A stretch of 64,000 nucleotides of DNA from Suilimivivens sp964393865 (GTDB lineage: Bacteria > Bacillota > Clostridia > Lachnospirales > Lachnospiraceae). Position numbers and translations under genes: made by a program. Position 1 is the first letter of the stretch, and every line of letters starts with the position of its first letter. The stretch is from assembly GCA_964393865.1 (NCBI GenBank), contig CAYMUW010000013.1, positions 1-64,000 of the forward strand. Direction: 5' to 3'. This document shows positions 1 to 8,262 of the stretch, in pieces. The notes beneath the pieces were generated by a model, which was not told the origin of the DNA, searched no databases, and saw only the letters and a list, made by a program, of their open reading frames with translations.

Positions 1-169
1 TTCCCGAAACACAGTAGAGCAGCGTGCTTTTTCCCGAGCCGGAGGGCCCCATGACTGCTACCATTTCGCCCTCACGGATTGTCAGGTCGATGTTTTTCAG
101 CACGTTGTTCTGATGTTTGTTCACGATATATGTCTTGCAAAGTCCCTTTGTCTGTAAAACCGTATTCAT
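1..169 (-). CDS. ABC transporter ATP-binding protein, N-terminal part
   Basis: This is the first 56 codons of an ABC ATPase; the rest lies beyond the left edge. The Walker A motif GPSGSGKST is visible near residue 46, preceded by the usual strand order for a LolD/MacB-type exporter ATPase (start MNTVLQTKGL). The gene begins 12 bases downstream of the stop of the FtsX-type permease, so the two almost certainly form one exporter, ATPase translated after permease. The substrate cannot be told; such pairs in Firmicutes often deal with antimicrobial peptides or lipids. The family call is secure; the partner assignment rests on adjacency. Confidence 0.9.
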   Translation of the reverse strand, partial: MNTVLQTKGLCKTYIVNKHQNNVLKNIDLTIREGEMVAVMGPSGSGKSTLLYCVSG

Positions 170-181
170 TATGTTGTCCTC

Positions 182-2548
182 CTATTCTATGCTTGCCGTA
201 TCGGAAGCCTTGATTGTTTTTGTGTAAAGCGCGGTAAGCGCCGCACCCAGCAAGGTTACCGCGAAAATGATAACCGGATACGCCCCGAACACTTCCAGCG
301 CATTGATCTGATAATCGATGTTCCCTACCGCACCCATCATGCCGAAGATCGGATTGATAATCAGCTTGGTGAGCGGCATGAGCAGCGCCGATGAGAGGAT
401 GATCGCCGTAAAGACCGTGATTCCAAAACGCATGGTGTGATATGCCAGGACCGAGCCGCTGCCGAAGCCGATGGCTTTCATCAGAGCAATCTCGGACTTT
501 TCCTTTGAAATAAAGCTGCGTTCCATAAGCACCGTCAGCAGAAGAATGATAATCAGTGACAGCGTCAGTACAAGATTTTTTACAGATGCTATCGTATCTC
601 CGACACCCATGCAGTCCTTTACAAATCCGGTCGTGTCAAACACGTTTTTATTGTCAAAAATTTCTTTCAGCCTTTCGATCCGTTCGTTGACAGCGGTACC
701 CTCCGGCTGATCGTCAAAATCTATCTGGTAAGCAAAGCTGGATGTCACAAGGCTGTCGGGAATGTCAACGTCCTGATGGAATCTTGCACACTCTCCCAAA
801 TTATTAAAGCACTGGAAATATGCCGTTATCATAAATTCTCTTTCCTCGCCGTTGATATTCACGCTTATATGATCGCCTATCCCTGCATTTATCTTGTCAG
901 CGATCTGCTTTGTTACAGCAATTTCATCTTCTTCAATAGGAGCGCTTCCTTCGGTATAGTCATAATCGGTCGTCTTTGTATCGCTGCATTTGAGAAAATT
1001 TATTTTGAAGCTTTTGCCGTTTGCAGTGACAGGCAGGTTATACCAGGCCTCCATATATACCTTTCCGGGCATATCGTTTTCGGCAAGTATATCCTCCATC
1101 TCCTGCTCAGTCTCACGAATGGTCTTGACACCGGCAATGACGTCCATAGCCCTCGTCGAGTCGGATAGGTAGGCATCGCTTTCCGTTACAGACAGAAGAT
1201 AGAGCAGACGATCGCTGTTGAGGGTATCTGCCGTTACCGCAAGAATCATAACAAGCAATGTGCATATTGCAAATATCACCGTCAGTATGCCGTACCGCTT
1301 TGGCTCGCTTATCACATCGTTTAAAGCCAAAAAGCCTGTGCTGCCAAGTCTGCTTTTGCCAAGACTCAGCAGACCGCGTTTTCGAAAACGCTCTCCTGTC
1401 TGCCCGCTGCGCACGGCGTCGATCGGGGAGAGCTTGTTGACTTTTTTTGTACTGCTCCAACTGAACAGCAGTATAATCAGAACAACCGCTGCACAACTGA
1501 TGATACCGATCATGGGCCCATTGTCATTTCCGAGCACCATGTTCCCGCTTGCGCTTTCAAGCAGCATATTCCCGAAGGGCACACTGCCAAAATAACCGAT
1601 CACCGCACCCACAAGTGCTATCCCAATGTACTTCACGAGATACAGCGATCTTATCGGGCCGTTTTGCAGACCGATTGCTTTCATGACGCCTATCTCACGG
1701 AATTCCTCTGAAATGGTAAACCGTATGGTAAATCTCAGCACAACGAAAGATACGATCAAAAGCCCTGCACTGATGACAAGTATAATAGCCGCAACGAGCA
1801 TATTCAGGATGTAGGTTGTCCTTATCATAGAATTATCGCCGTCAAACAGTATGCCGGTGATATCTGAAAGCTCTGATTCGAGCGCAGCGGGACTGTCCGT
1901 GTCTATGTAGAAAATATTGCCCGCGCTGTGGGTTCTGATCGTTTCGTCCGCCAATAAGGCAGCAAAGTCCTCGCTGTTCATCAGCATTCTGGGATTGCTC
2001 ATCATTTCAGAGCCTAACAGTGCGTCCTTGCCAAAGCCTGCGACCTCAAACTCAAGCTCTGTGTCTGCAAGGGTGAAGGTAAAACTGTCGCCGACCTCAA
2101 CACCCTCACGTTTCGGAATACTACCGGTGAGATATACCTTGCCTTTTTCTATATCATGGATCATGTTGTTGTTTTCATCAAAGAAATTCAGCTTTGCAGC
2201 GGAAATATCACATATAATAGAAATATTTGAAAAATCCATCAGCTTGCCGGACGAAGTCTTATAGCTGTCACAGGAGGCACTGATTATTCTTTCTGCACGG
2301 TAGTCCAAAACGTTTTTGCTTTGGTCGAGTAGCCCGGATACAGCGTCTTTTCCGTCTGTATCCTGTGCGATGATGTAATAATCCGCCATTCCCGCCTTGT
2401 CAAAATAATAGTCAAGACCATTCGTAACAGCGAGGATGTTATTCACGCTCGCCGCCGCAAACATGGAGCATAAAATGACAAACAACAGCAGAATGATGTT
2501 CATGGTCTTTTTGCGTTTCAGGTCTTTTTTCAATATCCTCCAGAACAT
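182..2548 (-). CDS. FtsX-family ABC transporter permease
   Basis: A 788-residue inner-membrane permease. It has one N-terminal membrane helix (about residues 17-37), a large extracytoplasmic region, a first FtsX domain of three helices at about 250-370, a second extracytoplasmic region, and a second FtsX domain at about 665-780. Both FtsX domains contain the typical cytoplasmic sequence around EIGVMKAIG (first) and EIALMKAIG (second), the elbow that contacts the ATPase. Two FtsX domains in one chain mean a single permease can pair with the ATPase encoded just downstream. The short N-terminus MFWRILKKDLKRKK is typical. Substrate unknown. A putative response-regulator site lies upstream (positions 2662-2683). 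Confidence 0.92.
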   Translation of the reverse strand: MFWRILKKDLKRKKTMNIILLLFVILCSMFAAASVNNILAVTNGLDYYFDKAGMADYYIIAQDTDGKDAVSGLLDQSKNVLDYRAERIISASCDSYKTSSGKLMDFSNISIICDISAAKLNFFDENNNMIHDIEKGKVYLTGSIPKREGVEVGDSFTFTLADTELEFEVAGFGKDALLGSEMMSNPRMLMNSEDFAALLADETIRTHSAGNIFYIDTDSPAALESELSDITGILFDGDNSMIRTTYILNMLVAAIILVISAGLLIVSFVVLRFTIRFTISEEFREIGVMKAIGLQNGPIRSLYLVKYIGIALVGAVIGYFGSVPFGNMLLESASGNMVLGNDNGPMIGIISCAAVVLIILLFSWSSTKKVNKLSPIDAVRSGQTGERFRKRGLLSLGKSRLGSTGFLALNDVISEPKRYGILTVIFAICTLLVMILAVTADTLNSDRLLYLLSVTESDAYLSDSTRAMDVIAGVKTIRETEQEMEDILAENDMPGKVYMEAWYNLPVTANGKSFKINFLKCSDTKTTDYDYTEGSAPIEEDEIAVTKQIADKINAGIGDHISVNINGEEREFMITAYFQCFNNLGECARFHQDVDIPDSLVTSSFAYQIDFDDQPEGTAVNERIERLKEIFDNKNVFDTTGFVKDCMGVGDTIASVKNLVLTLSLIIILLLTVLMERSFISKEKSEIALMKAIGFGSGSVLAYHTMRFGITVFTAIILSSALLMPLTKLIINPIFGMMGAVGNIDYQINALEVFGAYPVIIFAVTLLGAALTALYTKTIKASDTASIE

Positions 2549-2650
2549 AGTGTATACCTCTTTTCCTGTGTGAAATTTTAGAAATTCTTGGCAAAACAGC
2601 CCTTGCTTTGACCTTAAAACTTCTCTTCACACTATTTTCTTCATGTTCTG

Positions 2651-2683
2651 ATCATAGCATAGAAATTCTTAACAAGTCTTTAA
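2651..2683 (-). promoter_or_regulatory. Possible promoter with response-regulator direct repeat for the ABC exporter
   Basis: On the minus strand TTAAAGACTTG and TTAAGAATTTC lie directly end to end (2683-2662), a direct repeat of TTAA(A/G)GA with 11-base periodicity, followed 5 bases later by a TATGAT -10-like box (2656-2651). There is no good -35. An 11-base direct repeat replacing the -35 is the usual layout of OmpR/PhoB-family activation, and such exporters are often under two-component control. No regulator gene is in the window. The rest of the 2549-2849 gap shows nothing recognisable. Confidence 0.35.
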
Positions 2684-2849
2684 CTTTTGACAGAACATAA
2701 AAGTTTTCATATTCAAAAGGTTTATCTATTTATTTGCAAAATCTGCCGTTGTCATTTTACTTGCTACTGCGATGATACCCGTGAGAATATGAAATTTAAA
2801 TCTACATTTTACTCTAATTTAACGACTATATTTTGTTCTTTCCCACCAA

Positions 2850-4103
2850 TCAGCTATCCAAACTTCCCTCATTCAACAGAAAATCATAGACGCTCATAAT
2901 CAACACTCCATCGTCATTGTAATACGGTGCAGGTGCGTCTTTCGTGATGATGATCTTCTTGAAAAAATCACCGGTTAGCATCAGGGAGCGTTGCTCCTGT
3001 TCCATCTTTGCCTGGTCCGGAATCACATAGGCCGACTGGATATAATAGCGCTTAGAGCCTTTGTTACAGACAAAATCAATTTCCAACTGCTTGCGGATTC
3101 CGTGACCTTTTTCATTGGTTTTATTCAGAGTGATAACTCCCACATCCACATTGAAGCCGCGTATCTTCAGCTCATTGAAAATGATATTCTCCATAGCATG
3201 AGTCTCTTCCAGTTGCCGAAAATTGAGACGAGCATTCCGTAACCCCAAATCAGTAAAGTAATATTTGACCGGTGTGTCAATATACTTCTTCCCTTTAATG
3301 TCATATCGGACAGCACTGTCGATCAGGAAGGAATCACAAAGATAGTCGATATACCTTTTGATGGTGGTGTTGCTGATGGTTTTCTGCTTGACACTTTTAA
3401 AGGTAGCTGACAGCTTTGTAGGATTTGTAAGCGAACCGATAGCAGATGAGAGAATATTCAGAAGTTCCTCCAATTCTGCCCGATTTCGTACATTGTGTCT
3501 ACCTACAATATCCGAAATATAGGTCTCCTCGAACAGCGACTTGAGAAAATCAATCTTTTCCTCCGGACTTGAAATGTTCATGATAGGCGGCAGGCCACCG
3601 TAAAGTATATACTCATTCCAGCCGTCTTGTTTCGTCCCCGAATAGACGGACATAAATTCAGCAAAGCTGAGAGGATGCATATGAACTTCATCTCCCCGTC
3701 CCCGAAATTCGGTGATCACATCCTTGGACAAAAACCGGGCATTGCTTCCTGTCACATATACATCCACATTTTTCATGCGGATCAGGCTGTTTAATACAGA
3801 TTCAAATTCTCCTAAAAGCTGCACCTCATCCAACAGCACATAGTACATTCCATCATCTTTAATCTGCTCCTTGAGATAGGGAAACAGAACATCCGGATCA
3901 CGAAAACGCTTATTTTCAAAGGAGTCGAACGCAATTTCGATAATGTGTTGTTCATCCGTTCCTTCTGCCTGCAAATGATCCTTGAACAGATTAAACAACA
4001 AGTAGGACTTTCCACAGCGACGGATGCCAGTTACCACCTTGATAAGTCCATTATGCTTCTTACCGATAAGCTTATTCAAATAGATGTCTCTCTTAATTTC
4101 CAT
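2850..4103 (-). CDS. AAA_14 / DUF4143 family ATPase
   Basis: A 417-residue P-loop ATPase of the AAA_14 plus DUF4143 architecture. Walker A is at residues 26-33 (GIRRCGKS), Walker B at about 87-93 (YYVLLDE), and a sensor-like TGSNA follows near 120. The C-terminal half (about 200-400) holds the DUF4143 region, which has a nuclease-like fold in related proteins; EIDFVCN and the following YYIQ sequence fit that. Function in this family is poorly known; members are common in gut Firmicutes and Bacteroidetes and are often sporadically distributed. The gene stands alone. Its promoter is flanked by two identical palindromes, which suggests tight repression. Confidence 0.88.
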   Translation of the reverse strand: MEIKRDIYLNKLIGKKHNGLIKVVTGIRRCGKSYLLFNLFKDHLQAEGTDEQHIIEIAFDSFENKRFRDPDVLFPYLKEQIKDDGMYYVLLDEVQLLGEFESVLNSLIRMKNVDVYVTGSNARFLSKDVITEFRGRGDEVHMHPLSFAEFMSVYSGTKQDGWNEYILYGGLPPIMNISSPEEKIDFLKSLFEETYISDIVGRHNVRNRAELEELLNILSSAIGSLTNPTKLSATFKSVKQKTISNTTIKRYIDYLCDSFLIDSAVRYDIKGKKYIDTPVKYYFTDLGLRNARLNFRQLEETHAMENIIFNELKIRGFNVDVGVITLNKTNEKGHGIRKQLEIDFVCNKGSKRYYIQSAYVIPDQAKMEQEQRSLMLTGDFFKKIIITKDAPAPYYNDDGVLIMSVYDFLLNEGSLDS

Positions 4104-4130
4104 ATCATGATCCTTCTTTCTACTGAAAGT

Positions 4131-4150
4131 TTTTGCGAGTTATCGCAAAA
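4131..4150. promoter_or_regulatory. Palindromic operator, copy 1 (downstream of -10)
   Basis: Perfect inverted repeat with 8-base arms, ttttgcga-gtta-tcgcaaaa, lying just past the expected transcription start of the AAA_14 gene. An identical 16-base core (ttgcga-gtta-tcgcaa) recurs at 4208-4223. A protein bound here would block elongation or open-complex formation. Confidence 0.6.
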
Positions 4151-4162
4151 TTCTTCATTAGT

Positions 4163-4191
4163 ATTATAACCAATCCTGATTGATTTCACAA
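4163..4191 (-). promoter_or_regulatory. Promoter of the AAA_14 ATPase gene
   Basis: Reading the minus strand, a TTGTGA -35 (4191-4186) and a perfect TATAAT -10 (4168-4163) are separated by 17 bases, a near-consensus vegetative promoter. The ATPase start codon is 60 bases downstream. Palindromes lie on both sides of the promoter. Confidence 0.75.
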
Positions 4192-4207
4192 CTCCTAATG
4201 GAAATTT

Positions 4208-4223
4208 TTGCGAGTTATCGCAA
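4208..4223. promoter_or_regulatory. Palindromic operator, copy 2 (upstream of -35)
   Basis: Second exact copy of the 16-base palindrome ttgcga-gtta-tcgcaa, in the same orientation as copy 1. Centre-to-centre distance is 75 bases, close to seven helical turns, so both sites face the same side of DNA. Beyond this site, 4224-4515 holds no gene I can recognise. Confidence 0.6.
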
Positions 4224-4515
4224 TTTTATGCGGTAAAATTATCTGAGAGGCATTCTGCACAAAACTGCAACACTTAAAAACTTGAAACCAATATCAACAA
4301 CTACTTTGTAAACTTATCTCACTACAAACCTCCATACCCAAACTGAAAATCCGCGCATAGCAAACACTATTTATTACATTCATAATTATTGTCCCTTAAA
4401 TGCCGCAATTTGCACCGTTTTGACACGGTTTGCCGCAGGATTTTGGGAGTGGGAATGTAGAAAAAAGCGAAAGGCAGCGTCCTAAAACACTGCCCGCACA
4501 TTCGATAGCGTTACT

Positions 4516-4794
4516 TTATAACAAACATGCTGACCCGCCCAGAGAACTGCCATAAACAATGTCAATTTTACCATTAAGATTTTCTTTAACAAACTCTTCT
4601 ATTTTCTTTGTTTCTGTAATAGTATCAGGATAAGTTGTATTTTCCGTCTCCTCAAATCCGTCATAAGATACACAGATCACATGATATTGTTTTTCGAGCA
4701 AAGGTATTACTTGTTCAAAGTTATTTCTCCAATGACATTTTGTACCAGGAATTAACATTATAGACACGTCATTCTGCAAACCAAACTCTGCCAC
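4516..4794 (-). pseudogene. Alpha/beta hydrolase fragment
   Basis: A 92-residue open frame that matches only the front part of an alpha/beta hydrolase: the first strand VSIMLIPGTKCHW (oxyanion side), then VICVSYDGF, and the nucleophile elbow YGSSLGGS at the very end, followed by CLL and a stop. The acid and histidine of the triad would lie in the missing C-terminal two thirds, so this cannot be an active hydrolase of normal size. Its first codons overlap the end of the preceding acetyltransferase frame by 37 bases. I read it as a scar left by a deletion that joined two neighbouring genes. Confidence 0.7.
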
Positions 4795-5255
4795 TGCTCC
4801 TCGTAGGAATATTGATATTTCATTCCTAATCTTCTCATCACATCGCCGCTTCGTGGATTATTAACGTCATGTGTGGCTGTAACATAGGGGATTCCATCTT
4901 TTTTCAGTTGCTCAATGACCGCTCTTCCTGCTTCCGTGATGATGACTTGATGCCAAAACTCTTTGCGTAATCCATATCCGAAATCAAAACTATCATCTGT
5001 GCTGACATTGACATACCCTATAGGAGAATTATCTTCTTTTAAGCAAACGGCATAATTATATGCATTTTCCTTATCATATTCACTTGCGAATTGCTTTTCA
5101 TAAAATATCTTTGCATCTTCCATTGTCTTCAAATGAAACCATGGTAAGAATGTATTCACTTCCTCATCACTATAAATTTCATAAAGTGCTTTTAGGTCGT
5201 TTTTCGTAAATTTTCTTAAAATAAGTCTTTCCGTCTCAAGGGTTGGTGTGTTCAT
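4758..5255 (-). pseudogene. GNAT acetyltransferase (RimJ/RimL type), C-terminally truncated
   Basis: A 165-residue GNAT protein. The N-terminus LETERLILRKFTKND is the standard RimJ/RimL beginning, NSPIGYVNV is the central strand, and NPRSGDVMRRLGMKY is the usual C-terminal helix (normally N-x-x-S-x-x-V-x-x-x-x-G). The conserved acetyl-CoA loop is altered: GYGLRKEFWHQVIITEA has VI where family members have a glycine. After SYEEQWQ the sequence changes to SLVCRMTCL and stops, where relatives continue for about 25-40 residues. It may still fold but is probably inactive or nearly so. It is joined directly to the hydrolase fragment. Confidence 0.65.
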
Positions 5256-5313
5256 TTCTCATCCTATCATGCCTTAAATTACCGCAAACGCACCCAGGCA
5301 GCTTAATCATCAT

Positions 5314-5343
5314 AAAAAACATCACCTCCCGTACAGGTGATGC
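5314..5343 (-). terminator. Rho-independent terminator
   Basis: On the minus strand gcatcacct and aggtgatg pair around a 7-base loop and are followed by TTTTTT. It sits about 150 bases past the end of the 237-residue membrane protein gene and closes the TetR-esterase-membrane protein operon. Confidence 0.75.
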
Positions 5344-5489
5344 TCTTAAATATCCTCATTTACCTTCGCAAATCAAATGCTCCCGCTTACAAAAGTGTAC
5401 ATATCCAAGCTAGGAGTAAAGAAATAAACGGATATAATATGATCGACGTAATCTTTTCTTTCCGGTTAAATCCAAACTGATGAAATCCT

Positions 5490-6203
5490 TCACATCGCCT
5501 CCTGTCCTTTCACACAGAAAAATACCGACAGGAACAAAAATGCCAGTCCCCATGTTTCCCCACCTGCAAGCAGCTTTCCATACAAAGAATTTCCTGAAAT
5601 CTGCATCAAAATGCTTCTAAGGATACCAAAAACAAGATACAGACATATAGGACCACACAATATCCATGCTTTGGAAACGTTTATGATCTTTTTCCAAATC
5701 AGACCAATATAGGCTATTGCTACCAACAAGTCGGCCAAAGTCTGCCATATTGTAGTTATCATAAACGGAAACAGCATCGGTGTCATAAAGAATTCATCTA
5801 TTGCTTCCATTGTTAAGCCTGACGAAACTGCAGCTCTGAGGCTCATAAGCGCCATACTACACACGCTATGAATTCCAAAAATGCCCAGTGTCATCATACC
5901 TGCACCAAAGGCATATATAATCAGCAGCTTTGAAGCTTTACCGTCAAGTCTGTCCAAAACATATGAGTACACTGCCCTTGCTCCAAGCCAATATCCAATC
6001 ATCGCCACAATACCAATCACAAAGGAAAGCTGATAGTACCAAAGCGGTACATCTGCAATATTTCCGCTTATCATTCCGCCTATGGCATATGGCTCTCCCT
6101 CTCCCCGAAAAGCAAGCAAAATATCACCTATTCCACACAAAAACATTCCCAGAAAGCCCATTAATAAATATACTTTCCTTTTATTTCCACTGACATATCC
6201 CAT
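5490..6203 (-). CDS. Multi-pass membrane protein of unknown function
   Basis: A 237-residue protein with about seven predicted membrane helices, starting with KVYLLMGFLGMFLCGIGDILLAF and ending with a helix in FLFLSVFFCVKG. The motif GIGDILLAFRGEGEP at the end of the first helix resembles a small family of uncharacterised membrane proteins from Clostridia. No enzymatic motif is visible. The gene starts 23 bases after the esterase stop, so it is the third gene of the TetR-esterase operon. That suggests a role linked to the same inducer, for instance export or membrane stress, but this is inference. Confidence 0.8.
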   Translation of the reverse strand: MGYVSGNKRKVYLLMGFLGMFLCGIGDILLAFRGEGEPYAIGGMISGNIADVPLWYYQLSFVIGIVAMIGYWLGARAVYSYVLDRLDGKASKLLIIYAFGAGMMTLGIFGIHSVCSMALMSLRAAVSSGLTMEAIDEFFMTPMLFPFMITTIWQTLADLLVAIAYIGLIWKKIINVSKAWILCGPICLYLVFGILRSILMQISGNSLYGKLLAGGETWGLAFLFLSVFFCVKGQEAM

Positions 6204-6226
6204 TTCAATATCCTCCCGGCCCGCCT

Positions 6227-7135
6227 TTATTCCTTAAGATAATTTATAATCTCATCCTCTCCTTTTTTACCTTCTTTTACAAAGGTAAACATCGGATAGC
6301 CATGAAACAAACCGGGTTCCACATGAATGGTATAATCCTTCACTCCGCATCTGATAAATGCTTTTTCAAATTCCGGAGCCTCTCCTGCAAATATTTCATC
6401 TCCTCCAAAATACATAATGATCTTCGGAAACCCTGTATAATCATCCTCTGCCGCACAGCCGCATAAATACCCGGGAAGCTTATTGTCATGATTATAAAAG
6501 TCAGGAAACACTTTCATGGAGCGGGCATACATCATAATATCGCGTTTTTCAATTTCTTCCATGCGTGCATAGCTTTCTTCCGAAATACTGAGATTGCAGC
6601 AGGAAACAGGGATCATAAGTCCCGGCATAGGAAGAAAATTTCCCTTCTGAATAATATGACGCCCCGTAGACATAATAAGATCTGCTCCGGCAGAAAATCC
6701 AAGCCATGCAATATCCTTCGCCTCATACTCTTTCAGCATTCTCTCATGCATGTGGCAGATCATTTCCACCTCATCCAGAAAATTATAATCAGGATAAAGC
6801 GGATATAAAGGAATCCACAGATTGCGATTGGTTTCACTCATATATCTTGTCATAGCCTTGATTCCGGGAAGCTGCCACCTTCTTTCTCCGCCTCCTACCA
6901 GATAAACCAAAGCTCTTTTGGTATCCGAACCGATCTTATGTCCGACAATACAGTGACAGCCGTCAATCATCTCATCCCTGAATTCGTAACCCTTTTTTTG
7001 AGGAAGCTTAAACATAAACTTTGCCTGGATTTTATAGGAGGTGCGCACAAAATCCTCATAGCTCTCCTCCGTATGTGCTCCATTCTTAACAACCTTTCTG
7101 ACAATGGGTTTCAATATACTATAAAGTATGCTCAT
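6227..7135 (-). CDS. Alpha/beta hydrolase (acetyl-esterase-like)
   Basis: A 302-residue cytoplasmic hydrolase. The nucleophile elbow GFSAG is at residues 146-150 (Ser148), followed by a helix starting ADLIMSTG. The likely catalytic acid is in the FGGDEIF segment and the histidine in GLFHGYPMF near residue 280. This order fits the hormone-sensitive-lipase or acetyl-esterase branch, but the oxyanion sequence is GGGERR rather than the usual HGGG, so the substrate class is open. It lies 63 bases downstream of a TetR regulator and upstream of a membrane protein, in one operon, and is likely induced by the TetR ligand. Confidence 0.85.
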   Translation of the reverse strand: MSILYSILKPIVRKVVKNGAHTEESYEDFVRTSYKIQAKFMFKLPQKKGYEFRDEMIDGCHCIVGHKIGSDTKRALVYLVGGGERRWQLPGIKAMTRYMSETNRNLWIPLYPLYPDYNFLDEVEMICHMHERMLKEYEAKDIAWLGFSAGADLIMSTGRHIIQKGNFLPMPGLMIPVSCCNLSISEESYARMEEIEKRDIMMYARSMKVFPDFYNHDNKLPGYLCGCAAEDDYTGFPKIIMYFGGDEIFAGEAPEFEKAFIRCGVKDYTIHVEPGLFHGYPMFTFVKEGKKGEDEIINYLKE

Positions 7136-7198
7136 TCTCTCTCCCCCTCATTAAAATCTTATAGACTAACGGCTGCAGCTCTTCTATATTCTTATCCT

Positions 7199-7771
7199 TT
7201 ACAGATCCAACATTTTCCTTACAACCGCATTTACTTCCTCCAGCATTGCCTCATCCCCTTCCAGAGATTCCGCAATTCCAAATACGGCAAATATAATACT
7301 GAACGATCTTATATGAGGGTTTTCAACATGAAATGCGCCTTCACGATTTCCCCTCTCCAGGATTTTTTCAAGATATTTCTGCTGCTCACGGTACACCGGA
7401 AGTCTGAGTACATCAAAATTTTGAAGAAACTCTTCGTTCTCCAAATCTTTTCCGATATACCTTTTATTGGACGAAAATTGCTTTCCCGTAATCTCCACCA
7501 ATTTATGCAGGGCATCAAGCGCAGATATGCTTGTATCGTCACAAATGGCAAGCATGTAGTCTCTGATGGGATTACCCCTTTCGTATAAAACCTTTTTGTA
7601 CAACTCCTGCTTGCTGCCGAAATATTTGAGCACCGTTCCACGTACCACGCCGCATGCCTCGGCAATTTCATCAATCCCCACTCCGTGATAGCCTTTCAAG
7701 GCAAAAAGCTCAGTTGCTTTTCCAAGAATCTGCCTTTTTCTGGCTTCTGTATCGTTCATTCTTGCTGTCAT
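7199..7771 (-). CDS. TetR/AcrR family transcriptional regulator
   Basis: A 190-residue regulator. The N-terminal TetR helix-turn-helix covers about residues 10-60 (KRQILGKATELFALKGYHGVG, then IAEACGVVRGTVLKYFGSK). The C-terminal ligand and dimer domain is divergent, as usual. It is the first gene of an operon with an esterase and a membrane protein. A perfect palindrome overlapping its own start of transcription (7782-7800) strongly suggests autorepression. Confidence 0.92.
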   Translation of the reverse strand: MTARMNDTEARKRQILGKATELFALKGYHGVGIDEIAEACGVVRGTVLKYFGSKQELYKKVLYERGNPIRDYMLAICDDTSISALDALHKLVEITGKQFSSNKRYIGKDLENEEFLQNFDVLRLPVYREQQKYLEKILERGNREGAFHVENPHIRSFSIIFAVFGIAESLEGDEAMLEEVNAVVRKMLDL

Positions 7772-7781
7772 ATTTGCTCCT

Positions 7782-7831
7782 TAATGACTTTTTGTCATTA
7801 GTATTATATATCAAAACAGGCAATCACGCAA
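7782..7831 (-). promoter_or_regulatory. Promoter and palindromic operator of the TetR operon
   Basis: Minus strand: TTGCGT -35 (7831-7826), 17-base spacer, TATAAT -10 (7808-7803), then directly the palindrome TAATGAC-N5-GTCATTA (7800-7782) covering the expected +1. A 19-base palindrome at this place is the classic TetR autorepression site. The ribosome binding site AAGGAG follows and partly overlaps its end. Confidence 0.75.
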
Positions 7832-7920
7832 TAAAAAAAGTGTGAAATTCAAGGGGTGACACCCTCAGATTTTACGCTTTTTCTTTTAAAATCGTAATAA
7901 TTCCCATTTTGTCACCTAAC

Positions 7921-8260
7921 TTAAGTTTCATCAACGGCATAATTGCCCAATTCCCGGATAAACCCTGCGGGAGAATTGATTTCTTCTATTTTGCCGTGGT
8001 TCATCATTGCCACTCTCCCACATAAGGTCTGGGTCTCTTCCATGCAATGTGTGGTCAGCAGAATTGTCAGCTTCTGCTCATTCAGCCTTCTTTTCATTCC
8101 GCCGGACAGCTTTCGAACAGTCTTTTTCCGGTGGTTGTTGTCTTTCCTGCCCCGTTGGGTCCGAGAAGCCCGAAAAATTCACCGGTCTCAATCTTCATAT
8201 TGACAGTATCCACCGCCGTAAACTGATCAAATTTTTCGTCAGATTACTCAGAACAATCAT
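7921..8260 (-). pseudogene. Decayed ABC transporter ATPase
   Basis: The reverse strand still shows pieces of a CcmA/drug-type ABC ATPase in changing frames: the start IVLSNLTK, then TAVDTVNMKIETGEFFGLLG with Walker A GPNGAGKTTT, an abrupt jump to the signature-helix region (LSGGMKRRLN), then LTILLTTHCMEE, with the H-loop, and the tail GKIEEINSPAGFIREL. About 90 residues between Walker A and signature, including the Q-loop, are gone, and at least two frameshifts are needed to read it. It cannot make a working ATPase. It may be what is left of an exporter once next to the TetR gene. Confidence 0.75.
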
Positions 8261-8262
8261 CT

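Noticed and set aside
4131..4223. Invertible promoter flanked by repeats at the AAA_14 gene
   Set aside because: The two repeats have their asymmetric gtta core in the same direction and no invertase gene is near; operator function is the simpler reading.
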